Origin: Solirubrobacterales bacterium | GTDB taxonomy: Bacteria > Actinomycetota > Thermoleophilia > Solirubrobacterales > 70-9 | DNA length: 8,100 nucleotides | Assembly: GCA_013694825.1 (NCBI GenBank) | Contig: JACDBR010000174.1 | Coordinates: forward strand, 1-8,100 | Reading direction: 5' to 3' | Shown here: in pieces, positions 1-4,895 of the stretch | How the letters are laid out: the number at the start of each line of letters is the position of its first letter | How positions within the stretch are numbered: the stretch's first letter is position 1 | Made by a program: the position numbers and the translations under genes | The notes under the pieces: model-generated | What the model saw: the letters and a program-made list of their open reading frames with translations, nothing else | Told to the model about the DNA's origin: nothing | Databases searched by the model: none

Positions 1-191
1 ACTCCGACCAGCTCGTGATCGGCTGCGACGTCTTCACTCGCTCGCGTCACCGGCGCGGCGGCGGGCTCGGCTATCGATACCTTCTCGACTGGGTGCTGCC
101 ACAGCTGCGCGAGCGCGGGATCGACGAGGCAACCGTCGAGAAGCTCACGGTCGCGAACCCGGCGCGTCTCTTGGCCCGCGAGAGCCGATGA
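1..191 (+). CDS. Phosphotriesterase-family metallohydrolase, C-terminal fragment (partial at 5' end)
   Basis: The reading frame is open from base 3 and stops with TGA at 189-191, giving the last 62 residues of a protein that begins before the window. The visible part reads GCDVFTRSR, then GGLGYRYLLDWVLPQLRERG, then TVANPARLLA. This is the typical end of the phosphotriesterase (aryldialkylphosphatase-like) family of the amidohydrolase superfamily: a TIM-barrel end with a late metal-site Asp (here Asp9 of the visible part, codon 27-29), a tyrosine-rich helix, and the closing NPARLLA motif. Family members are binuclear-metal hydrolases that open lactone, phosphotriester or related ester bonds. 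The physiological substrate is often unknown and cannot be told from this fragment. The residues before the Asp are GC rather than the SH more usual in the family. It is followed by a converging tRNA gene. The family call is fairly sure, the substrate is open. Confidence 0.8.
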   Translation, partial: SDQLVIGCDVFTRSRHRRGGGLGYRYLLDWVLPQLRERGIDEATVEKLTVANPARLLARESR

Positions 192-240
192 CGGGTCGGC
201 CGCGCCTGGCGCCCGCCGAAGACAAGCAAGCAGCCATTGA

Positions 241-313
241 TGGAGCTAGGCGGGCTCGAACCGCCGACCTCCTGATTGCGAACCAGGCGCTCTCCCAACT
301 GAGCTATAGCCCC
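241..313 (-). tRNA. tRNA-Ala, anticodon CGC
   Basis: Read on the minus strand, these 73 bases fold as a complete cloverleaf. There is a 7-bp acceptor stem (GGGGCTA with TAGCTCC), a 4-bp D stem, a 5-bp anticodon stem closing the loop TTCGCAA, a 5-base variable region and a 5-bp T stem with loop TTCGAGC. The anticodon is CGC (bases 278-280), reading the Ala codon GCG. The acceptor stem contains the G3:U70 wobble pair, the identity element for alanyl-tRNA synthetase. The discriminator is A73, and the CCA tail is not encoded. GCG is common in the genes of this window, so a dedicated isoacceptor fits the composition. Confidence 0.96.
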
Positions 314-317
314 GAGG

Positions 318-344
318 CCTCCGGCCAAGCCGGAAATCCGGAGG
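318..344 (-). repeat. Inverted repeat in the 5' flank of tRNA-Ala(CGC)
   Basis: CCTCCGG at 318-324 is the exact reverse complement of CCGGAGG at 338-344, a 7-bp stem with a 13-base loop. A competing hairpin, CCGGC-CAA-GCCGG, lies inside it at 321-333. A weak -10-like TATCCT is seen on the minus strand at 342-347. If transcription starts from it, most of the repeat would lie in or beside the pre-tRNA leader, which RNase P would remove. It could equally be a GC-rich coincidence. No -35 box was recognised. Confidence 0.35.
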
Positions 345-538
345 ATAGCGGCGAACCTAGCCCCGGCGAGCGTCGTCAGCGCAACGGGCAGCGCCCCTCC
401 CCAAACCCTCTTCGCAGGGGTCGCCACAGCAGCGCTTCGCGGAGGGGAACGGGCATGCGGGCGGAGCCTTGCGAGGCGCCGCGAAGAGCCCCACCGGGCC
501 CTATCGACCGCAGTAGTGTTGTAGCTCGGACCTGAGGC
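345..538. other. Non-coding stretch between tRNA-Ala(CGC) and the acidic-protein gene
   Basis: These roughly 190 bases hold no convincing gene. They should contain the outward promoters of the minus-strand tRNA and the plus-strand gene starting at 539. The only promoter-like element seen for the latter is TAGTGT at 514-519, a TANNNT -10 candidate that would give a leader of about 12 bases. No good -35 box and no strong terminator were found. Open frames crossing this region also cross the tRNA and do not look like proteins. Confidence 0.4.
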
Positions 539-1414
539 ATGGGAATCCTCGACGACGCCATCCGCGAGCACCTCGAGCTCAAGCGGCGCCTGGGCGCCAG
601 CTCGAACGAGATCGAACGGCTCGAGGGCGAGGCGTTCGGCGCGGCCAGCCGTCCAGGCGAGCCGGATTTCCCCGAGCCCGCCACCGGGGAGGAGGCGCTC
701 GAGCCGCCGACCACGCTGCTCGACGAACCCCCGCCCGGTACCGCTGGCGAAGACGGTCCAGCAGTGTCACGCGAGAGGCCTTCGGAAGAGCACCCGGTCG
801 GCGACCCGATCACGGGTGAGGAGCCGGTCGGCGACCCGTCCTCCGGCACGCCCGACGAGCCGCAGGTGGTCGGGGCCGTGCCGTTCGACCTCGAGTCGAC
901 CGCCGTCGACATCGACGAGCCGCCTGCCGAGGAGCCGCTCGAGGCCGCACCACTCCCCGCCTACGAGACCGGTGAGCAAGTGGTCGAGTCCGACCAGGAG
1001 GTCGCGCCAGCTCAGGATGTTGAGCCCGGGCAGATGTTTGAGTCCGATCAGGAGGTCGCGTCCGACGAGCCCCTCGAGCCCGATCGCTCCGTTGAGCCCG
1101 AGCAGCCGCTCGAGCCCGATGAGGGAGCGCCGCTCGACTTCGACGACATCGAGCTCTCCTCGTCGGAGTCGCTGGACCCGATGACCGACGAGGCCCCGCT
1201 CCCGCCGGTCGAGACCACCGAGCACGGCGTCGCCGAGCCGCCCGCCGCCGAGGAGGCGCCCGGCGGCCTCGAAGCGCCGCTCGCGGACGAGACCGAGACC
1301 GAAGCCGAGGACGACGTACTCGAGGAAACGCCGGATTTCCTCCGCGAGCAGCCCGAGGACGACGATCTGTGGTTCGAGCAGGGCGAGCCGAAGGACTTCG
1401 ACTTCGACGACTGA
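539..1414 (+). CDS. Conserved hypothetical acidic, low-complexity protein
   Basis: This encodes a 291-residue protein of unknown function. Residues 1-30 (MGILDDAIREHLELKRR onward) look folded: a charged amphipathic helix with a short coiled-coil pattern. Residues about 31-260 are low-complexity, dominated by Glu, Asp, Pro, Ala and Ser, and are surely disordered. They contain an 18-residue direct repeat with ESDQEVA at 150-156 and 168-174, and GEEPVGDP-like repeats near 86-100. The last 30 residues form a second patterned block, TPDFLREQPEDDDLWFEQG then KDFDFDD, ending in aromatic and acidic residues. From memory, similar N- and C-terminal blocks occur in uncharacterised high-GC actinobacterial proteins, with middles of variable length. 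There is no signal peptide or membrane segment. The start is chosen because the conserved-looking N-terminus begins there. The only purine-rich element, TGAGG at 533-537, is too close to the ATG to be a normal ribosome site. A scaffold or binding role would be a guess. Confidence 0.78.
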   Translation: MGILDDAIREHLELKRRLGASSNEIERLEGEAFGAASRPGEPDFPEPATGEEALEPPTTLLDEPPPGTAGEDGPAVSRERPSEEHPVGDPITGEEPVGDPSSGTPDEPQVVGAVPFDLESTAVDIDEPPAEEPLEAAPLPAYETGEQVVESDQEVAPAQDVEPGQMFESDQEVASDEPLEPDRSVEPEQPLEPDEGAPLDFDDIELSSSESLDPMTDEAPLPPVETTEHGVAEPPAAEEAPGGLEAPLADETETEAEDDVLEETPDFLREQPEDDDLWFEQGEPKDFDFDD

Positions 1415-1431
1415 GCCGGCGTGGAGCCGGC
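1415..1431. terminator. GC hairpin between convergent stop codons
   Basis: GCCGGC (1415-1420), a 5-base loop GTGGA, then GCCGGC (1426-1431) form a 6-bp all-GC stem. It begins directly after the TGA of the acidic-protein gene and ends 6 bases before the TAG of the glutamate dehydrogenase gene on the other strand. The position fits a two-way transcription stop. There is no T-run on either side, so it is not a classic intrinsic terminator. Confidence 0.45.
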
Positions 1432-1437
1432 CGCTGG

Positions 1438-2835
1438 CTAGATGTAGCCGCGGGTCTGCGCGGCTTCGACTACCCGCTCGATCCCGACCAGGTAGGCGGC
1501 CTGGCGCAGGTCGATGCTCTCCTCCTTGGCGCGCGCGGCGACCTCGCGGAAGGCCCGTCGCATGATGTTGCCGAGCTTGTCGTTGACCTCGCGCTCGTCC
1601 CAGCGGAAGTGCTGGAGGTTCTGGACCCACTCGAAGTAGGAGCAGACGACACCTCCGGCGTTGGCCATCACGTCGGGCACGAGCTTGATCCCCTTGTCGG
1701 CGAGGATCCGGTCGGCCTTTGGGGTCGTCGGGCTGTTGGCGCCCTCGACGATCGCCCGGCAGTCGAGCCGCTCGGCGTTGCCCTCGTGGATCATGCCGCC
1801 GAGCGCGGCCGGTATGAAGACCTCGCACGGGACTGCGATCAGGTCCTCGGGCGAGATCTCTTCGACTCCCTCGAACTCGGTCACCTTGCCTCCACCGCCG
1901 ACGTGCTCGGCGAGCTTCATCGCGTCGATCCCCGCGTCGGAGCGAACGGCTCCGTAGACGTCGGAGACGGCGACGAGCTTGGCGCCGAGCTGCTGCATGA
2001 CCCGAGCCGCCCACGAGCCAACGTTGCCGAAGCCCTGGACTACGAAGCGCGACTCGGCAGGGCTGAGGCCGAGGTGGGGCGCCGCCTCGCGGAACATGTA
2101 GACGAGCCCGCGCCCGGTGGCGGCCTCACGCCCGAAGGAGCCCTCGAGCGCGATCGGCTTGCCGGTGCAGATCGCCGGGGTGTGGCCGTGGAGCTTCCCG
2201 TACTCGTCCATCAGCCAGGCCATCGTCTGGGCGTTGGTGCCGACGTCCGGTGCCGGGATGTCGCGACCCGGCCCGATCAGCTTGTCGATCCGGCTGCAAA
2301 GCGAGCGGGTGATGCGCTCCAGCTCGTCGCTCGACAGCTCGCCGGGGGAGCAGTTGACCCCGCCCTTGGCGCCGCCGAACGGGATCCCGGCGATTGCCGT
2401 CTTCCAGGTCATCAGCGAGGCCAGTGCGCGGACCTCGTCGAGCTCGACCTCCGGGTGGTAGCGAAGACCACCCTTGTAGGGCCCGCGAGCGCCGTTGTGC
2501 TGGACGCGATAGCCCGAGAAGACGTGCATCTTCCCGTCAGAGAGCTTGATCGGAATCTGAACCGTGACCTCGCGATACGGGCTCCAGAAGACGACGCGCA
2601 TGTCGTCGTCGATGCCCAGCCTGTCGGCCGCGAGGTCGAAGTAATGGCGGACGATCTCGAGGTTGGAGACCTCGGCGCGCTGCGCCGGGCTCGGCTTCCC
2701 TTCGGCCGTCGCCTCCTCCCCGGCTTCCTCGACGGCCTGTGGCGAGCGGTCCGTATCGCCCCGCCCGCCGGACCCGGCGACGGTCTTGTCCTCGGTCCGC
2801 TCCTCCGAGCTCGTCCCGCTCGCGTCCATGGTCAT
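1438..2835 (-). CDS. gdhA: Glutamate dehydrogenase (Glu/Leu/Phe/Val dehydrogenase family)
   Basis: This is a cytosolic NAD(P)-linked enzyme interconverting glutamate with 2-oxoglutarate plus ammonium, 465 residues long. The substrate domain carries RGPYKGGLRYHPEV (117-130) and WKTAIAGIPFGGAKGGV (144-160). Lys121, Lys145, Lys157 and Asp197 line up with the active-site Lys89, Lys113, Lys125 and Asp165 of Clostridium symbiosum glutamate dehydrogenase, at one constant offset of 32. The nucleotide domain shows the Rossmann motif GFGNVG (268-273), and the C-terminal ANAGGVVCSYFEWVQN (391-406) is typical of hexameric enzymes. NAD versus NADP use cannot be decided by eye. The core begins near residue 55. 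Residues 1-54 are an extra acidic, Ser/Gly/Glu-rich tail. Met1 and Met3 are both possible starts, with only a weak purine stretch upstream. The gene is divergent from an ArsR gene and convergent with the acidic-protein gene. Glutamate dehydrogenase is favoured over leucine or phenylalanine dehydrogenase by length and motif spelling. Confidence 0.94.
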   Translation of the reverse strand: MTMDASGTSSEERTEDKTVAGSGGRGDTDRSPQAVEEAGEEATAEGKPSPAQRAEVSNLEIVRHYFDLAADRLGIDDDMRVVFWSPYREVTVQIPIKLSDGKMHVFSGYRVQHNGARGPYKGGLRYHPEVELDEVRALASLMTWKTAIAGIPFGGAKGGVNCSPGELSSDELERITRSLCSRIDKLIGPGRDIPAPDVGTNAQTMAWLMDEYGKLHGHTPAICTGKPIALEGSFGREAATGRGLVYMFREAAPHLGLSPAESRFVVQGFGNVGSWAARVMQQLGAKLVAVSDVYGAVRSDAGIDAMKLAEHVGGGGKVTEFEGVEEISPEDLIAVPCEVFIPAALGGMIHEGNAERLDCRAIVEGANSPTTPKADRILADKGIKLVPDVMANAGGVVCSYFEWVQNLQHFRWDEREVNDKLGNIMRRAFREVAARAKEESIDLRQAAYLVGIERVVEAAQTRGYI

Positions 2836-2990
2836 GCGATGACTCGCTTTCGCACTCGTTCGTTTGCCGCTCTCCCGCGGCTGGGGCCGAGCCTATTGCG
2901 CCGGCGGGGCTCCCAGCTCTGCCGAGAGTCGCAACTGCCCCGGCCCGCCGAGGCGAAACCCGTTCCGCAGGGCGACTGTCAGGGACCTAC

Positions 2991-3028
2991 TTGCGTAAGC
3001 TCTTAAATAACTATACATTTAAATACAG
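2991..3028 (+). promoter_or_regulatory. AT-rich promoter and candidate operator of the ArsR-SRPBCC pair
   Basis: A sharp AT-rich island sits inside GC-rich DNA directly before the ArsR start. TTGCGT (2991-2996) and TACATT (3014-3019), 17 bases apart, make a plausible -35/-10 pair, and TATACA at 3012-3017 is an alternative -10. TTAAAT (3003-3008) and ATTTAA (3017-3022) form a 6-bp inverted repeat with an 8-base spacer overlapping the -10. This is where an autoregulating ArsR dimer would bind. Initiation would fall within a few bases of the ATG at 3029, and no Shine-Dalgarno is present, so the mRNA is probably leaderless. Autoregulation is inferred from the family. Confidence 0.6.
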
Positions 3029-3361
3029 ATGGCAACCGATCAGCTCAGTCGCACGTTCGCGGCGCTCGCCGACCCCACCCGCCGGGCAATCCTCGTGCGG
3101 CTGACGGGGGGTGAGGCGACCGTCGGCGAGCTTGCGGAGCCGTTTGCGATCAGCTTGCCGGCGGTCTCGCGGCACCTGAAGGTGCTCGAGCGCGCCGGTC
3201 TGATCCGCCGTGAATCGCGGGCTCAGCAGCGCCTCAGCACATTGCGCGTCGAGGCACTTGACCAGGCCGATGCGTGGATCGAGGAGAACCGCCAGATCTG
3301 GCAGCGGCGCCTCGGCAGGCTCGACGAACACCTCAACCGAATCCGGGAGGGGACCAAATGA
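3029..3361 (+). CDS. ArsR-family winged-helix transcriptional regulator
   Basis: This encodes a 110-residue DNA-binding protein of the ArsR/SmtB fold. FAALADPTRRAILVRL (10-25) is the hallmark first helix pair of the family. TVGELAEPFAISLPAVSRHL (31-50) is the helix-turn-helix, with the recognition helix about 43-55, followed by KVLERAGLIRRE and the wing. Residues 75-110 form a charged dimerisation helix. The protein has no cysteine at all, so the classical metal-sensing ELCVCDL site is absent and metal sensing through thiols is excluded. It belongs to the ArsR subgroup that is typically encoded next to an SRPBCC protein, as here, where its TGA overlaps the partner's ATG (ATGA, 3358-3361). The ligand is unknown. 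It most likely represses its own promoter, where an AT-rich inverted repeat is present. The start is well supported by the family N-terminus and the preceding promoter. Confidence 0.92.
   Translation: MATDQLSRTFAALADPTRRAILVRLTGGEATVGELAEPFAISLPAVSRHLKVLERAGLIRRESRAQQRLSTLRVEALDQADAWIEENRQIWQRRLGRLDEHLNRIREGTK
3346..3357 (+). promoter_or_regulatory. Ribosome binding site of the SRPBCC gene
   Basis: GGAGG at 3346-3350 lies 7 bases before the ATG at 3358. It is the clearest Shine-Dalgarno in the window and fixes the start of the downstream gene inside the end of the ArsR gene. It contrasts with the Shine-Dalgarno-free starts of several neighbours. Confidence 0.8.
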
Positions 3362-3858
3362 CCGACCCGAGCACCGCACCCGCCCCCGATCGCGACGTCC
3401 GCATCACCCACGTCGCCGACGCACCGCGCGACATCGTCTTCCACGTCTGGACCGACCCGGAGGAGGTCGCGCGGTGGTGGGGACCGCACGGGTTCGACGT
3501 GCCGCGCGAGTCGGTGAACATCGAGCTCCGCCCTGGCGGCCGCTACGACATGGTGATGAAGCTGGTCGACCCCGAGATCGCATCCGGGATGGGCGCCGAG
3601 GTCGGCGTTGAGTTCTCCGACTCCGCCGAGGTCGTCGAGGTGAAGGAGGGCGAGCTACTCGTCATTCGCTCCGAGCCTCAGCCGCAGATCGGGCTTCCGG
3701 AGCCGATTACCACCCGCGTGGAGTTTGCCGACTCCGCCGACGGCAGAACTGAGATCACGATCATTAGCGGCCCCCACACCGGTCAGATGGCGCCGAACGC
3801 CAAGGCCGGGTTCGCGCAGCAGCTCGAGAAGCTCGACTCGCTGCTCGCGTCGCGGTAG
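3358..3858 (+). CDS. SRPBCC-domain protein, AHSA1-like (activator of Hsp90 ATPase homologue)
   Basis: This encodes a 166-residue protein of the START/Bet v1-like (SRPBCC) superfamily, which forms a deep hydrophobic pocket for small lipophilic molecules. Visible family marks are the first strand and helix VRITHVADAPRDIVFHVWTD (14-33), the signature VARWWGPHGF (37-46), the LRPGGRYDMVM strand (57-67) and a C-terminal helix GFAQQLEKLDSLLA (151-164). The bacterial AHSA1-like group shares the Hsp90-activator C-terminal fold, but this does not imply a chaperone role. Its ligand and function are unknown. The gene overlaps the ArsR gene by 4 bases, and a frame open further upstream is rejected because the strong ribosome site points to 3358. 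The two products probably form a ligand-response module, the regulator controlling the ligand-binding protein. Between the stop and the converging tRNA lies GGTCGCGACC (3877-3886), a palindrome too tight to be a good terminator. Confidence 0.9.
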   Translation: MTDPSTAPAPDRDVRITHVADAPRDIVFHVWTDPEEVARWWGPHGFDVPRESVNIELRPGGRYDMVMKLVDPEIASGMGAEVGVEFSDSAEVVEVKEGELLVIRSEPQPQIGLPEPITTRVEFADSADGRTEITIISGPHTGQMAPNAKAGFAQQLEKLDSLLASR

Positions 3859-3902
3859 GGCGTCGGGCCGAGTCAAGGTCGCGACCGCACCACTGACCAC
3901 CA

Positions 3903-3975
3903 TGGAGCCAGCCGGGCTCGAACCGGCGACCTCCGGCTTGCAAAGCCGGCGCTCTCCCAACTGAGCTATGGCCCC
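3903..3975 (-). tRNA. tRNA-Ala, anticodon TGC
   Basis: The 73 bases fold on the minus strand as a complete cloverleaf. Acceptor stem GGGGCCA pairs with TGGCTCC and contains the alanine identity pair G3:U70. The anticodon stem CCGGC/GCCGG closes the loop TTTGCAA, with anticodon TGC at 3940-3942. The T arm is GCCGG-TTCGAGC-CCGGC and the discriminator is A73. CCA is not encoded. This is the main Ala isoacceptor, able to wobble across GCN codons. The D-arm half is almost the same as in tRNA-Ala(CGC) 3.6 kb away, while the anticodon and T stems differ. Confidence 0.97.
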
Positions 3976-3984
3976 TCGCCCCGA

Positions 3985-3990
3985 ATTCTA
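3985..3990 (-). promoter_or_regulatory. -10 element of tRNA-Ala(TGC)
   Basis: On the minus strand this reads TAGAAT, five of six matches to TATAAT. It lies 9 bases before the tRNA 5' end at 3975, so transcription would begin only a few bases upstream of the mature tRNA. No TTGACA-like -35 was seen at the expected distance, which falls near 4008-4013. Confidence 0.5.
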
Positions 3991-4007
3991 GGCCCGGCGG
4001 CCGTGGG

Positions 4008-4013
4008 TACGCT
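4008..4013 (+). promoter_or_regulatory. -10-like TANNNT hexamer of the cupin gene
   Basis: TACGCT lies 8 bases before the ATG at 4022, a spacing that would place the transcription start at or next to the A of the start codon. No Shine-Dalgarno is present in the short leader. The element sits where the -35 region of the divergent tRNA promoter should be, so the two transcription units share their control DNA. Confidence 0.4.
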
Positions 4014-4021
4014 CACGAGCC

Positions 4022-4588
4022 ATGACCTACACGCCGCATGAAGGCCCGCCGGAGACGGAGCTCCAGCAGACCGAGACCGGCAAGCGGGCAGCCGGCCCCG
4101 GCTGGTTCGTCGTCAATGCCCGCGAGGCGCCGTGGGAGCGGCTCGAGGGCGGGGGCCAGGCGACGCTGCTGGAGCCGAAGCAGCATCGCTTCGAGCAGCT
4201 CGGCGTCAACGTCCACGTCCTGAGTCCGGGTGAGCCGAGCACCAAGTACCACGGCGAGAGCGCCCAAGAGGGCTTCCTGGTGATCTCGGGCGAGTGCACG
4301 CTGCTCGTCGAGGGTGCGGAGCGCACGTTGCGCGCGTGGGACTTCTTCCACTGCCCAGCCTGGACCCACCATGCGATCGTCGGCGCGGGCGACGGTCCAT
4401 GCGCGATCGTGATGATCGGCCACCGGCCCGACGAGGAGATCGACTACCCGGCCGACCCCGCCGCCGCCTCCTACGGCGCGGCCGCCGACCCGCCGACCAA
4501 CTCGGGCCGCGAGGCCTACGCCGACTGGCCGGAGAGCGCCGAGGTCGCCTACCAGGAGGGCTGGCTGCCGCAGGTCAACCGTGGCTGA
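4022..4588 (+). CDS. Cupin-domain protein of unknown substrate
   Basis: This encodes a 188-residue single-domain cupin (double-stranded beta-barrel). Motif 1 spans Gly70 to Gly90, with His77, Glu79 and Glu83. Compared with the classical HxH...E pattern, the second His is replaced by Glu79. Motif 2 contains Pro112 and His117 within WDFFHCPAWTHHAIVGAGDG. The possible metal ligands are therefore His77, Glu79 or Glu83, and His117. The stretches QEGFLVISGECTLLVEG and LRAWDFFHCP are typical of a group of small actinobacterial cupins often annotated only as cupin domain proteins. Residues 1-60 and 135-188 flank the barrel; the C-terminal part is Ala/Pro/acidic-rich. There is no signal peptide or membrane segment. 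Sugar-nucleotide, dioxygenase or purely binding roles are all possible. The gene is divergent from tRNA-Ala(TGC) and converges on the small membrane protein gene. The start is supported by the lack of upstream room and a -10-like box 8 bases away. Confidence 0.88.
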   Translation: MTYTPHEGPPETELQQTETGKRAAGPGWFVVNAREAPWERLEGGGQATLLEPKQHRFEQLGVNVHVLSPGEPSTKYHGESAQEGFLVISGECTLLVEGAERTLRAWDFFHCPAWTHHAIVGAGDGPCAIVMIGHRPDEEIDYPADPAAASYGAAADPPTNSGREAYADWPESAEVAYQEGWLPQVNRG

Positions 4589-4589
4589 G

Positions 4590-4630
4590 TGCCCGGGAGC
4601 CTCGCGACCCGCCGGGCAGCCGCGCGGCTG
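4590..4630. terminator. Paired inverted repeats between convergent genes
   Basis: Two overlapping GC-rich structures fill the 49-base gap between the cupin stop and the small membrane protein stop. TGCCCGG (4590-4596) pairs with CCGGGCA (4612-4618) around a 15-base loop. CAGCCGCGCGGCTG (4617-4630) is a perfect 14-base palindrome that can form a 5-bp stem with loop GCGC. They share two bases, so they would compete. A two-way transcription stop is likely from position, although neither strand has a T-run. Confidence 0.45.
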
Positions 4631-4637
4631 ACATCCG

Positions 4638-4841
4638 CTAGCGGCGGCGCTCCGGGGGATTGAGGATCGCGCCGATCAGCCCGACGAGGATCAGCAGGTC
4701 GATCAGCAGCGCCGGAACGCCGTAGATCAGGATCGAGGGCCGGAAGCCGACCTGAGCCATCGTGTAGAGCGTCGCCGCCGCGAAGAACGCGCAGAAGATA
4801 ATCCCGGCGAACAGCACCGCCAGGCGTGCAAACGGGTTCAC
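4638..4841 (-). CDS. Small two-helix membrane protein of unknown function
   Basis: This encodes a 67-residue hydrophobic protein starting at GTG (4839-4841). Residues about 5-29 form one membrane helix (LAVLFAGIIFCAFFAAATLY). Residues about 37-60 form a second (ILIYGVPALLIDLLILVGLIGAIL), followed by the short basic end NPPERRR. The positive C-terminus suggests both ends face the cytoplasm. I recall short actinobacterial proteins of similar layout but no assigned function. No ATG is available in frame, and no clear Shine-Dalgarno is present. A tiny out-of-frame ATGATG...TGA overlaps the GTG start. The gene lies 54 bases after the RDD gene on the same strand and may be read from the same transcript. 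It is accepted as real because of its coherent two-helix protein, its NPPERRR end and its neat fit between neighbours. Confidence 0.72.
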   Translation of the reverse strand: MNPFARLAVLFAGIIFCAFFAAATLYTMAQVGFRPSILIYGVPALLIDLLILVGLIGAILNPPERRR

Positions 4842-4872
4842 GCCGCCATCATCGCGGCTCGGCGAGACGCCG

Positions 4873-4889
4873 CGCCGGTTGCACCGGCG
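4873..4889 (-). terminator. Hairpin between the RDD gene and the small membrane protein gene
   Basis: CGCCGGT (4873-4879) and ACCGGCG (4883-4889) form a perfect 7-bp stem with a 3-base loop, 6 bases after the RDD stop codon. It could end or weaken transcription before the small gene, or stabilise the RDD mRNA 3' end. There is no T-run after it. Confidence 0.4.
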
Positions 4890-4895
4890 AAGCGC

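Noticed and set aside
71..571. Open frames at 71-571 (-) and 188-535 (+)
   Set aside because: Both run through the complete tRNA-Ala(CGC) cloverleaf and have Arg/Ser/Pro-rich composition without domain features.
767..2014. A 415-codon open frame on - overlapping the acidic protein and the end of glutamate dehydrogenase
   Set aside because: It is Arg/Gly-rich with no domain pattern, and it crosses two better supported genes and the hairpin between them.
1369..3006. A 545-codon open frame on + antisense to glutamate dehydrogenase
   Set aside because: The minus-strand frame is an unmistakable enzyme with all catalytic residues. In GC-rich DNA the opposite strand often stays open, and this product has no recognisable domain and is rich in Asp/Arg/Leu/Val as expected from such a shadow.
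3877..3886. GGTCGCGACC palindrome as a terminator of the SRPBCC gene
   Set aside because: A 10-base perfect palindrome leaves only about a 3-bp stem once a loop is allowed, and no T-run follows.
241..3975. An integrated element bounded by the two tRNA-Ala genes
   Set aside because: Both tRNAs are intact and differ in the anticodon and T-stem halves that would act as attachment sites. No integrase is present, and the genes between them match the rest in composition except for one short promoter island.
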